DNA of 13,213 nucleotides, from contig DJSH01000088.1 of NCBI GenBank assembly GCA_002440225.1, forward strand, positions 1-13,213. Reading direction: 5' to 3'. This document shows, piece after piece, positions 1 to 7,212 of this stretch. Position 1 is the first letter of the stretch; each line of letters opens with the position of its first letter. A program made the translations under genes and the position numbers. The notes beneath the pieces were generated by a model. It was not told the DNA's origin. It did not search any database and saw only the letters and a program-made list of their open reading frames with translations. Source of the stretch: Candidatus Segatella violae. GTDB taxonomy: Bacteria; Bacteroidota; Bacteroidia; Bacteroidales; Bacteroidaceae.

Positions 1-1
1 G

Positions 2-178
2 AAAGGGAATGACGAGACTCGTGCCGAGATGTTGGCACGAAGCAAATACCTGTTAATGATGTCGCCTAACAAATGGACCGACACACAAAAGATACGTGCC
101 GCCATCTTATTTCGAGAATACCCAGAGATAGAGAAAGCCTTTGGTCTTTCCCACACGCTTTTGCAGGTGATCCAATAA
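2..178 (+). pseudogene. ISL3-type (ISAon1-like) transposase remnant, partial
   Basis: The frame is open from base 2 to a TAA at 176-178 (58 codons) and enters from outside the window, so the N-terminal part is not visible. The translation contains ARSKYLLMMSPNKWT, then RAAILFREYPEIEKAF and GLSHTL. I recognise this as the conserved stretch of Bacteroidota ISL3/ISAon1-like DDE transposases, just before the last part of the catalytic domain. Family members normally continue for roughly another 80-100 residues after the LSH motif, so the stop here is premature. In the next frame, bases 174-222 can be read as IIFS...SRWGIKII, which loosely resembles the following transposase segment and suggests a frameshift plus small deletion; this part is a weak inference. 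It is probably inactive. It faces the convergent sigma/anti-sigma genes. The family call rests on remembered motifs. Confidence 0.6.
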
Positions 179-210
179 TCTTCTCCCGATGTAAAGCCTC
201 TAGGTGGGGA

Positions 211-249
211 ATAAAAATAATTTGGGCTGCCAGTACATCCTGGCAGCCC
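211..249 (-). terminator. Probable intrinsic terminator of the sigma/anti-sigma unit
   Basis: A perfect 10-bp inverted repeat, GGGCTGCCAG at 224-233 and CTGGCAGCCC at 240-249, encloses a 6-nt loop. Read on the - strand, the stem is followed by a T-rich run (plus positions 211-223), as expected for a rho-independent terminator. On the + strand the stem is followed by TATTACG, so it is a poor terminator for the transposase remnant. It lies about 100 bases downstream of the anti-sigma stop. A weaker 6-bp hairpin (287-292 with 297-302) lies in between. An alternative is that the repeat belongs to the insertion-sequence end. Confidence 0.65.
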
Positions 250-351
250 TATTACGTTAGTATGTTATGAAAAATTTGAGAGAATTGAAACTTCACAGTT
301 TCGTAATTGTTTTAACTAAACATGATTTTATAGAGAAAGCATAGAAATAAT

Positions 352-846
352 CTACTTTAATATGGTGGGAGTGGCGGATGTGCTCACTTGGTCGATGCCG
401 GAGCGTTGCATGCTGTCCACCGATGCTGAGTCGCCCATGGCTACTGAAACGCCCTTGCTACTCTTGGTGTATCCCACGTTTTCAACATCGTTCGCCTTGT
501 CTTGGAATGGCACTTGGGCAGCGTTGCCCAAGGTCAAGAAGATGGCTACTACGGCAGCGGCCTTGAAGAGAGGCTTCAAGCGCTCGGTTAGCGAAACCAC
601 CTTTGCCTTGTTAGGCTCCTTGGTGTATTCGTCCTCAATCATCGCCATCATCTTCTGGTCGAAGTCATCACCTAGGGTCTCTTGCTTAGCCTCACCCATC
701 TCGTAAGAGAAGAGTGCTTGGTATGGCTTCAGCTCGGCAGGCAACTTGTCCTGGCTGAAGAATGCGCGGAGAATCTCCTCTTCTTCGAGAGAAGTCTCGC
801 CCTTCCAGTAGCGATCCAATAGTTGGTTGATGTACTTATAATCCAT
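352..846 (-). CDS. Probable membrane anti-sigma factor, zinc-free, partner of the adjacent ECF sigma factor
   Basis: A 164-residue protein. The N-terminal 90 residues are charged and helical (for example ETSLEEEEILRAFFSQ at 17-32, where this type of protein would bind sigma in the cytoplasm). One hydrophobic segment at about 92-111 is preceded by a basic patch and is likely a membrane span. A polar, Ser/Thr-rich tail at 112-164 would be periplasmic. There is no Cys or His in the protein, so it cannot be a zinc-binding anti-sigma (ZAS) of the HxxxCxxC type. Its start codon lies inside the end of the sigma gene (11-base overlap), indicating translational coupling. The role is inferred mainly from this coupling and topology; similar proteins occur beside ECF sigma genes in Bacteroides and Prevotella. 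An uncharacterised membrane protein with another role is possible. Confidence 0.65.
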   Translation of the reverse strand: MDYKYINQLLDRYWKGETSLEEEEILRAFFSQDKLPAELKPYQALFSYEMGEAKQETLGDDFDQKMMAMIEDEYTKEPNKAKVVSLTERLKPLFKAAAVVAIFLTLGNAAQVPFQDKANDVENVGYTKSSKGVSVAMGDSASVDSMQRSGIDQVSTSATPTILK

Positions 847-1351
847 ATCTGTCGAATTGTTGAAATCTTTGTTTTACTGTTTGTCGAGCCCTGAAGATGT
901 TCACTTTTACTTGGTCCTCTGTGATTTCGAGGATGCTTGCTATTTCCTTGTAGGATTTTCCTTCGATGTCTCGAAGTTGCAAGCAGGTGCGCTGTTTCTC
1001 AGGCAACTCGTTGATGATGTTCCTCACGATGTCCAGTTTGTCTTTCTGAATCATCCGTTCGGATGGAGTGGATGAACTTTCGTCTAGTCTTTCCACCTTC
1101 TGCTCTTCTAGCGAATCATTCTGGTTGTCCATCTTTTTGATGCGGTCGAGCGAGAGGTTGCGGGCGATGGTGAGGCTGTATGCCTCGATGGAGTCTAGCT
1201 CCTGCCATCTGTCGCGAGCGTTCCAAACTTTGATCATGGTATCCTGCACGACATCCTCTGCTTCCTCCCGGTTGAGAGTAATGCGCAGTGCCAGTCTGAA
1301 GAGCTTGTTCTTCAGTGGCAAAACATCGTTTCGGAAACTGATTTCTTTCAT
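836..1351 (-). CDS. ECF-type RNA polymerase sigma-70 factor
   Basis: A 171-residue group 4 sigma factor. Region 2 spans about residues 12-75, with the core-binding and -10 recognition helices AEDVVQDTMIKVW (31-43) and IEAYSLTIARNLSLDRIKK (55-73). A low-complexity acidic linker spans 74-103. Region 4 spans about 105-165, with LPEKQRTCLQLRDIEGKSY and the helix-turn-helix KEIASILEITEDQVKVNIFRAR (135-156). There is no region 1.1 or 3 and no long C-terminal extension, so it is a minimal ECF sigma. It should direct RNA polymerase to a small regulon that is not visible here. The overlapping downstream gene is the likely anti-sigma. An ECF promoter-like sequence directly upstream suggests that it transcribes its own gene. 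The ATG at 1349-1351 is preceded by AGAGGG, one of the few Shine-Dalgarno-like sites in the window. Confidence 0.9.
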   Translation of the reverse strand: MKEISFRNDVLPLKNKLFRLALRITLNREEAEDVVQDTMIKVWNARDRWQELDSIEAYSLTIARNLSLDRIKKMDNQNDSLEEQKVERLDESSSTPSERMIQKDKLDIVRNIINELPEKQRTCLQLRDIEGKSYKEIASILEITEDQVKVNIFRARQTVKQRFQQFDRYGL

Positions 1352-1366
1352 CCCTCTATAATCAAT

Positions 1367-1393
1367 GACGAGTGACTTGCAAGAAAGTTACAA
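1367..1393 (-). promoter_or_regulatory. Candidate ECF-type promoter of the sigma/anti-sigma operon
   Basis: On the - strand, TTGTAAC (plus 1387-1393) is separated by 16 bases from CGTC (plus 1367-1370). An AAC-containing -35 and a CGTC -10 at 16-17 bases is the usual layout of ECF-dependent promoters. The site lies immediately upstream of the ECF sigma gene. Transcription would begin near 1358-1361, giving a leader of only about 7-10 bases. No TAnnTTTG housekeeping box with a proper TTG partner was seen in this spacer; the nearest is TAACTTTC, which overlaps the same site. Confidence 0.45.
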
Positions 1394-1440
1394 GCCAACA
1401 GCAAAAAACTTGTTATTTAACAATCTCTAACATTCTTCGT

Positions 1441-2211
1441 TTACTTAATCACGGTTCCATGCTTGCCGTCGATGGCGGTGGCAAGGGTGATGATCACCTC
1501 TTTTACGCCAGCGTCGATGGCAGCCAGGGCATTCTCCAGCTTTGGTATCATGCCGCCTGCCACGGTTCCGTCTGCCTTGTATCTCTCAAAATCAGCGTGC
1601 GTAATCACTGGAATCACGCTGTTGTCATCATCAGGATTGCTGAGCACGCCTTTCTTTTCAAAACTATATATCAATGTCACGTCGTAGTAAGGTGCCAAGG
1701 CCTTGGCGGTTTCGCTGGCGATGGTGTCGGCGTTGGTGTTGAGGATGTTGCCCTTGCCATCGTGGGTCAATGGGGCCATCACTGGGGTGATGCCTTCCTC
1801 TATCAATGTCTGGAGCATCTTGCCGTTGGCACGCTCTACGTCGCCTACGAATCCGAAGTCTACACCATCCTTGATAGGACGCTTGTGGCTATGGATGACG
1901 TCCATGTCGGCACCTGTCAAGCCTAGTGCGTTTACGCCGTTGGCCTGGAGCTTGGCTACAAGATTTTTGTTGACCAAACCACCATAAACCATGGTTACCA
2001 CCTCCAACATATCTGCGTCGGTGATGCGGCGACCATTCACCATCTTGCTCTCGATGCCGAGGGCTGCCGCTACCTTGGTGGCACGTCTACCACCGCCATG
2101 CACCAATACTTTCTTGCCAGGAATGGCTGCGAAATCTTTCAGGAGCTGTGCCAGCTTCTCGCTGTCCTCAACGATGGCACCGCCCACCTTTACTACTGTT
2201 ACCTTTTCCAT
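1441..2211 (-). CDS. argB: N-acetylglutamate kinase (possibly N-succinylglutamate kinase)
   Basis: A 256-residue amino-acid-kinase-fold enzyme of normal ArgB length. It phosphorylates the gamma-carboxyl of the N-acylated glutamate in the second step of arginine synthesis. Visible motifs are the N-terminal VVKVGGA strand-loop (residues 6-12, phosphate binding), VHGGG at 37-41, VNGRRITD at 58-65, NTNADTIA at 158-165 and GGMIPKLENA at 219-228 with the conserved Lys224. The reading frame stays open to an ATG at 2277, but that extension overlaps the end of speA and lacks family similarity. The ATG at 2211 puts MEKVTVVKVGG at the usual N-terminus and leaves a 19-base gap after speA. Some Bacteroidota (Bacteroides fragilis) make arginine through succinylated intermediates using N-succinylornithine transcarbamylase, so the acyl group used here is uncertain. 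Confidence 0.92.
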   Translation of the reverse strand: MEKVTVVKVGGAIVEDSEKLAQLLKDFAAIPGKKVLVHGGGRRATKVAAALGIESKMVNGRRITDADMLEVVTMVYGGLVNKNLVAKLQANGVNALGLTGADMDVIHSHKRPIKDGVDFGFVGDVERANGKMLQTLIEEGITPVMAPLTHDGKGNILNTNADTIASETAKALAPYYDVTLIYSFEKKGVLSNPDDDNSVIPVITHADFERYKADGTVAGGMIPKLENALAAIDAGVKEVIITLATAIDGKHGTVIK

Positions 2212-2230
2212 ATTTCTTTTATGTTGAATG

Positions 2231-4123
2231 TTACTGAAGATAAGTGTATCCGAAGAGACCATTACGATAAGTGCCAAGGAACTCTTTGCCCTCGTCGAGC
2301 GAAATCTTGCCTTCCTTCACGCTCTTGGTTACCCACTGCTCCAACTGTCGAACGAGTTTCTTTGGGTTATATTGTACGTAATCCAATACTTCCTCCACCG
2401 TCTCGCCGTCGAATATCTGGTCGATGCAGTACTTGCCGTCCTTTACCGAGATGTGGGCGGCGTTGGTGTCGCCGAAGAGGTTGTGCATGTCGCCCAATAT
2501 CTCTTGGTAGGCTCCTACGAGGAATACGCCGAGATAGTAGGGCTCGTTCTTCTTCAATGGATGCAGAGGAAGCACGTGGCCGATATGACCGTCGGTCACG
2601 AAGTTGGCTATCTTGCCGTCGCTGTCGCAAGTGATGTCTTGCAGAGTGGCGTTGCGGGTAGGACACTCGTTGAGTCGCTGGATAGGCATGATAGGGAAGA
2701 GCTGATCGATTGCCCAACTGTCTGGCAAGCTCTGGAACAACGAGAAGTTGCAGAAGTACTTGTCGGCGAGGAGTTTGTCCAAGCCTCTCAATTCCTCAGG
2801 CACGTGTTTCATGTGCTTGGCGAGATTGTTGATTTCGTGGCAGACGCTCCAGTACATCGCTTCTATCTCGGCACGGGTCTTTAAGTCGACGATGCCATGC
2901 GAGAAGAGTTGAAGAGCCTCGTCGCGGATTTGCTCGGCATCGTGCCAGTCCTCCAACATATTGCGAGGGTTCAGGTTGTCCCAAATCTCGTAGAGGTCTT
3001 TCACCAACTGGTGGTCGGTCTCTTTTGCCTCGAATTCCTCTGGCATTTCTGGCAGGGAGGCGGTCTCCAATACGTCGATGACCAATACGGAGTGGTGAGC
3101 CGACAAGGAACGACCGCTCTCAGTGATGAGGTTAGGGTGCTCGATATTGTTTTTGTTGGCTGCTTCCACGAAGGTGTAAACGCAGTCGTTGACATACTCT
3201 TGGATGGAATAGTTCACGGAACTTTCGCTGCTAGAGGAACGAGTGCCATCGTAATCGACGCCCAGTCCACCACCACAATCTACGAAATCTACGTTGTACC
3301 CCATCTTATGGAGGTTGATGTAGAACTGTGCTGCCTCGCGAAGAGCCGTCTGGATGCGGCGAATCTTGGTGATCTGACTTCCGATATGGAAGTGGATGAG
3401 TCGCAGACAGTCGTGGAATCCCATCTCGTCTATCTTGTTGAGGGCTGTCAAGAGCTCTGCGCTGGTGAGTCCAAATTTCGAGGCATCGCCACCGCTCTCT
3501 GCCCATTTGCCTGAGCCAGAGGAGGCAAGTTTGATGCGGATGCCGATGTTTGGCTTTACGTTGAGCTTTTTCGCCACCTTGGCGATGATGTCGAGCTCGT
3601 TGAGCTTCTCCACCACGATGAAGATGCGCTTGCCCATCTTCTGTGCGAGCAAGGCCAGTTCGATGTAGCTCTCGTCCTTGTAGCCGTTGCAGATGATGAG
3701 CGAGTCGCTCTGGCACTGTACGGCGATGACGGCATGGAGCTCAGGCTTGGAGCCAGCCTCCAGCCCCAGGTTGAACTTCTTGCCGTGAGAGATGATTTCC
3801 TCCACGACAGGTTGCATCTGGTTCACCTTGATAGGGTAGATGACAAAGTTTTCTCCCTTGTATCCATACTCTTTCTTGGCCTTTTGAAAACAGCTGGCTG
3901 TCTTCTCGATGCGGTTGTCGAGGATGTCTGGGAAACGGAGCAGTACGGGAGCGTTGATGTCTCGTAGTGCCAACTCGTCCATGATGTCGCGCAGGTCTAT
4001 CTGCGTGTTGTCCTTGCATGGAGTTACATAGACATCACCCTTGTCGTTGATGCCAAAGTAAGAGGTGCCCCAACCGTTGATGTTGTAGAGCTCCTTCGAG
4101 TCTTCAATGGTCCATTTCTTCAT
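2231..4123 (-). CDS. speA: Biosynthetic arginine decarboxylase (PLP-dependent)
   Basis: A 630-residue protein, the usual length for SpeA. It converts arginine to agmatine and CO2, the first step of the agmatine route to putrescine and spermidine. It is a fold-III (alanine racemase-like) PLP enzyme. YPIKVNQ at 96-102 carries the Schiff-base Lys99; HFHIGSQ at 244-250, the phosphate-binding stretch DCGGGLGVDYDG at 282-293 and ESGRSL at 335-340 follow. ITCDSDGKI at 497-505 carries Cys499, the catalytic cysteine contributed across the dimer. The N-terminal start MKKWTIEDSKELYNINGWG matches the family. argB follows after 19 bases, so the two are almost certainly co-transcribed. aroK lies 114 bases upstream, with a hairpin in the gap. 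I saw no TAnnTTTG box in that gap. Confidence 0.96.
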   Translation of the reverse strand: MKKWTIEDSKELYNINGWGTSYFGINDKGDVYVTPCKDNTQIDLRDIMDELALRDINAPVLLRFPDILDNRIEKTASCFQKAKKEYGYKGENFVIYPIKVNQMQPVVEEIISHGKKFNLGLEAGSKPELHAVIAVQCQSDSLIICNGYKDESYIELALLAQKMGKRIFIVVEKLNELDIIAKVAKKLNVKPNIGIRIKLASSGSGKWAESGGDASKFGLTSAELLTALNKIDEMGFHDCLRLIHFHIGSQITKIRRIQTALREAAQFYINLHKMGYNVDFVDCGGGLGVDYDGTRSSSSESSVNYSIQEYVNDCVYTFVEAANKNNIEHPNLITESGRSLSAHHSVLVIDVLETASLPEMPEEFEAKETDHQLVKDLYEIWDNLNPRNMLEDWHDAEQIRDEALQLFSHGIVDLKTRAEIEAMYWSVCHEINNLAKHMKHVPEELRGLDKLLADKYFCNFSLFQSLPDSWAIDQLFPIMPIQRLNECPTRNATLQDITCDSDGKIANFVTDGHIGHVLPLHPLKKNEPYYLGVFLVGAYQEILGDMHNLFGDTNAAHISVKDGKYCIDQIFDGETVEEVLDYVQYNPKKLVRQLEQWVTKSVKEGKISLDEGKEFLGTYRNGLFGYTYLQ

Positions 4124-4186
4124 TTTCTGTTCTGGTCTTGCTTATTAGTCTGTGTTATAATTAATATTGTATATCTATATGATATG

Positions 4187-4227
4187 AGCCAAAGGTGAGT
4201 AGTTGTTGTGGCTACTTGCCTTTGGCT
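4187..4227 (-). other. Intergenic hairpin after aroK (possible processing site or weak terminator)
   Basis: An imperfect 16-bp inverted repeat (4187-4202 with 4212-4227, 14 of 16 positions complementary, 9-nt loop), both arms built around the 9-mer GCCAAAGGT or its complement. On the - strand it begins about 10 bases after the aroK stop. It is not followed by a T-run but by AT-rich sequence starting CATATCATATAG, so it does not fit a classical intrinsic terminator. It could stabilise the 3' end of upstream mRNA or mark an RNA-processing point before speA. Confidence 0.5.
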
Positions 4228-4237
4228 TTATGCTTTC

Positions 4238-4765
4238 CTATACATTGAGCAAGTTTCGTACTTGCTTCACGGTATGGTTTATCTTGTCGAAGTTATCCAT
4301 CACATTGATGTCGATGATGTGCTTTGCCTTCTCGTAGAAGGGCTCACGCTGCTTGAGCTGTTCTTTGATGAAGACTTGCACTTCTTCGGGTGTTTTGTTG
4401 AGCAGCAGCGGTCTTACCCCCTTGCCCATCTTCAGGTGGGCATAGAGTGTTTCTGGCGATGCCTTCAGATAGACGGTCTCTCCCAGTTGGTTCATGTAGT
4501 CCATGTTGTCGAAGAAGCAAGGAGTGCCTCCTCCGCAACTTACCACTACGTTCTCAAACTCGGCTACCTCGTGGAGCATGTTGTGCTCTATCTGGCGGAA
4601 GCCATCCTCGCCCGATTCGTCGAAGATTTGCTTCACGGTTTTGTGCATACGGCTCTCAATATACCAGTCGAGGTCGTAGAACATCACGCCCAATTCCTTG
4701 GCAAGGGCTTTGCCGACAGTGGTCTTGCCGGCTCCCATGTATCCTATGATGATGATTGACTTCAT
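4238..4765 (-). CDS. aroK: Shikimate kinase
   Basis: A 175-residue NMP-kinase-like P-loop enzyme that phosphorylates shikimate at its 3-hydroxyl using ATP, in the chorismate/aromatic amino acid pathway. The Walker A motif is GYMGAGKTT (8-16). Asp31/Asp33 in DLDWYIE belong to the shikimate/Mg site, FRQIE at 56-60 carries the shikimate-binding Arg57, and CGGGTP at 77-82 is the Walker B-like glycine segment. The lid holds Arg118 in GVRPLL, and QREPFYEKA at 139-147 is the conserved C-terminal Arg motif. All expected key residues are present and the length is typical. The gene sits 58 bases after topA and before speA and argB, an arrangement I remember from other Prevotella/Bacteroides genomes. 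It is called aroK rather than aroL by default, because only one form is expected. Confidence 0.95.
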   Translation of the reverse strand: MKSIIIIGYMGAGKTTVGKALAKELGVMFYDLDWYIESRMHKTVKQIFDESGEDGFRQIEHNMLHEVAEFENVVVSCGGGTPCFFDNMDYMNQLGETVYLKASPETLYAHLKMGKGVRPLLLNKTPEEVQVFIKEQLKQREPFYEKAKHIIDINVMDNFDKINHTVKQVRNLLNV

Positions 4766-4823
4766 TTTCTTTTATATACTTGTTACTTGATGATTCAAGA
4801 TGCTTGTCCAACTGCGTTGTGGC

Positions 4824-7151
4824 TTACTTCTTTCGGCCTCTAGCCTTTGGCTCTGGTGCTTCTTTCACGATGGTCATGCACTCGTCGTAAGTAAGAGCTT
4901 CCACATTCTCCTGCTTGTTCTTAGGGATGCGATAGTTCTTTCCGTCGTAAGCTATGTAAGGACCGTAGCGACCGTTCAAAAGTTCCATCTTGCTGTCTTC
5001 CTCGAAGGTCTTGATGTGACGCTTCTGCTCTGCTTGACGCTTCTCGTTGATCAACTCTATGGCCTTGTCCAAGGTGATGCTCATCGGGTCTTCGTCCTTC
5101 GGGATGGATACATACTTGCGGTTGTGGAGAACGTATGGACCAAATCTTCCGGCACCGATTGTTACAGGAGAGCCCTCATACTCGCCTACCTCGCGTGGCA
5201 ACTTGAACAGTTCTAGAGCCTCTTCTAGCGTAATGGTCTCGATGCTCTTGTCTGAAGGCATTTGTGCAAACTGAGGCTTGTCCTTGTCTTCGGCCGTACC
5301 TATCTGCACGACAGGACCGAAGCGACCTATCTTCACGAATACCGGCTTGCCTGTCTTAGGGTCTTTACCGAGCTCGCGTTCGCCGGCCTTATGCTCGCTG
5401 CGAGCGTTCATCACTTCTTTTACCTCAGGTTCGAATCCCTTGTCAAACTGCTTCATCCACTTGATCCAGTCGGTCTTGCCTTCGGCAATGTCATCGAACT
5501 TCTGCTCTACGTTGGCAGTGAAGTTATAGTCCATGATGTTTGGGAAATTCTCCATCAAGAAATCGTTTACCACAGTACCGATGTCGGTAGGTAAGAGCTT
5601 GCCTTTTTCTGAGCCAGCCATTTCCTTCTTTATTTTCTGGGTAATCTTGATGCCCTTCAGTGAGTCTACGGTGAAAGAGCGCTCTTCGCCGCTCTTGTCG
5701 CCTTTGACAACATATTCACGTTGTTGGATGGTGCTGATGGTAGGTGCGTAGGTTGAAGGACGACCGATACCCAAGTCTTCCAGTTTCTTTACGAGGCTGG
5801 CCTCGGTGTATCGAGCAGGTGCCTGCGAGAACCTTTCTGTGGCGATGATTTCTCGACGCTGTAATTCGTCACCCTCCTTCATCGCTGGCAGGATATGTGT
5901 TGCGTCCTCGTTGTTCTCTTCATCGTCAGTAGACTCGCGGTAAACCTTGATGAAACCATCGAAAGCTACAACTTCTCCGCTGGCAATGAATTTTTCTCCA
6001 GTATTGTCGAGGTTGATGGTGATGGTGGTCTTCTCTATCTGTGCGTCGGCCATCTGTGAGGCGATGGTGCGCTTCCAGATGAGTTCATAGAGACGCTTTT
6101 CCTGGCTAGTGCCTTCTATCGTGGTAGCACTCATGTATGTAGGACGTATAGCCTCGTGTGCTTCCTGTGCGCCCTTGGAGTGAGTGTGGTAAGCACGAGG
6201 GTGGCTATACTCGCTGCCATATACCTTGACGATTTCGTCTTTGCTTGCATTGGTGCAGAGAGAGGAGAGGTTTACACTGTCGGTTCGCATGTAGGTGATA
6301 CGTCCGCTCTCGTAGAGGCGCTGGGCAATCATCATGGTCTGTACTACCGTGAAACCGAGCTTGCGGGCAGCTTCCTGCTGGAGAGTAGAAGTGGTGAATG
6401 GTGGCGCAGGTGTGCGCTTCAAAGGCTTCTTGCTCACAGCCTCTACTGTAAATTTCGCATCCTTGCATTTCTCAAGGAAGGCTTCTACCTCCTCATGGGT
6501 CTTGAATCGCTGGTCTAGTTCTGCCTTCACTTCCGACGCATTGCCCTCGTTGCTTATCAAGACGAAGATGGCGGTGATGCGATAGTAGGGTTCACACTCG
6601 AACTTTTGGATTTCTCGCTCGCGCTCCACAATCAGCCGAACGGCAACACTCTGTACACGGCCGGCTGAGAGGGCTGGCTTCACCTTGCGCCAAAGCACAG
6701 GAGAAAGTTTGAAACCCACCAGACGGTCGAGCACACGACGAGCCTGCTGGGCATTCACTAAGTTCATGTCCAGATGGCGTGGATGCTCTATGGCGTCAAG
6801 GATGGCTGGCTTGGTAATCTCATGGAAGACGATGCGGCTTGTCTTCGCCTCATCCAAACCAAGTACTTCGCAAAGGTGCCAGCTAATGGCTTCTCCCTCG
6901 CGATCCTCATCGGATGCCAACCAAATCTTCTTGGCTTTCTTCGCTGTTGACTTCAGTTCAGTAACGAGTTTTTTCTTTTCCTCTGGAATCTCGTAATCGG
7001 GTTCCATGGTCTTCTCGTTTATACTAAGTTCCTTTTTCTTCAGGTCACGAATATGACCGTAAGAAGACATCACTTTATAGTCTTTACCTAAAAACTCTTC
7101 GATTTTCTTAGCCTTTGCAGGGCTCTCGACGATAACTAAATTTTCTTGCAT
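4824..7151 (-). CDS. topA: DNA topoisomerase I (type IA)
   Basis: A 775-residue type IA topoisomerase that relaxes negative supercoils through a transient 5'-phosphotyrosine bond. The TOPRIM domain covers about residues 4-140, with Glu9 in IVESPAKAK and the acidic cluster ASDEDREGE (79-87). ALSAGRVQSVAVRL (160-173) and PFTTSTLQQEA (251-261) are core motifs. RITYMRTDS (284-292) carries the catalytic Tyr287. The C-terminal part has three GRFGP/GRYGP-type repeats near residues 607, 662 and 727, followed by a basic KARGRKK end. There are no CxxC zinc ribbons like those at the C-terminus of the E. coli enzyme, which fits the Bacteroidota/Gram-positive style. A TAnnTTTG box lies about 30 bases upstream. 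aroK, speA and argB follow on the same strand. Confidence 0.97.
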   Translation of the reverse strand: MQENLVIVESPAKAKKIEEFLGKDYKVMSSYGHIRDLKKKELSINEKTMEPDYEIPEEKKKLVTELKSTAKKAKKIWLASDEDREGEAISWHLCEVLGLDEAKTSRIVFHEITKPAILDAIEHPRHLDMNLVNAQQARRVLDRLVGFKLSPVLWRKVKPALSAGRVQSVAVRLIVEREREIQKFECEPYYRITAIFVLISNEGNASEVKAELDQRFKTHEEVEAFLEKCKDAKFTVEAVSKKPLKRTPAPPFTTSTLQQEAARKLGFTVVQTMMIAQRLYESGRITYMRTDSVNLSSLCTNASKDEIVKVYGSEYSHPRAYHTHSKGAQEAHEAIRPTYMSATTIEGTSQEKRLYELIWKRTIASQMADAQIEKTTITINLDNTGEKFIASGEVVAFDGFIKVYRESTDDEENNEDATHILPAMKEGDELQRREIIATERFSQAPARYTEASLVKKLEDLGIGRPSTYAPTISTIQQREYVVKGDKSGEERSFTVDSLKGIKITQKIKKEMAGSEKGKLLPTDIGTVVNDFLMENFPNIMDYNFTANVEQKFDDIAEGKTDWIKWMKQFDKGFEPEVKEVMNARSEHKAGERELGKDPKTGKPVFVKIGRFGPVVQIGTAEDKDKPQFAQMPSDKSIETITLEEALELFKLPREVGEYEGSPVTIGAGRFGPYVLHNRKYVSIPKDEDPMSITLDKAIELINEKRQAEQKRHIKTFEEDSKMELLNGRYGPYIAYDGKNYRIPKNKQENVEALTYDECMTIVKEAPEPKARGRKK

Positions 7152-7180
7152 AAGCTTCTACACAATTTCTTTTCGGTTGG

Positions 7181-7188
7181 CAAAAGTA
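7181..7188 (-). promoter_or_regulatory. Bacteroidota -7 box upstream of topA
   Basis: The - strand reads TACTTTTG, an exact match to the Bacteroidota primary-sigma consensus TAnnTTTG. It lies about 30 bases upstream of the topA ATG. A clear TTG at the -33 position was not found; the corresponding stretch overlaps the final codons of the Nudix gene. Transcription would begin around 7172-7176 and could serve topA, aroK, speA and argB. Confidence 0.55.
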
Positions 7189-7212
7189 AATAAACTTTTC
7201 GCTTATACCTTA

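Noticed and set aside
73..270. 65-codon + strand open frame overlapping the transposase remnant
   Set aside because: Mostly out of frame with the transposase reading and without its own features. Only the part after about 174 might be the frameshifted continuation of the transposase.
1372..1926. 184-codon + strand open frame opposite argB and the sigma promoter region
   Set aside because: A shadow of argB; no family resemblance, and the opposite frame carries all ArgB motifs.
2212..2277. N-terminal extension of argB to an upstream ATG
   Set aside because: It would overlap the end of speA by 47 bases and adds residues absent from ArgB proteins; the ATG at 2211 gives the normal N-terminus.
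2228..2884. Long + strand open frame (218 codons) opposite speA
   Set aside because: It lies entirely antisense to a well-supported speA and argB start, has no recognisable domains and follows from codon bias of the real gene.
4786..4799. Small inverted repeat CTTGA/TCAAG between topA and aroK
   Set aside because: Only five base pairs with no T-run; expected by chance.
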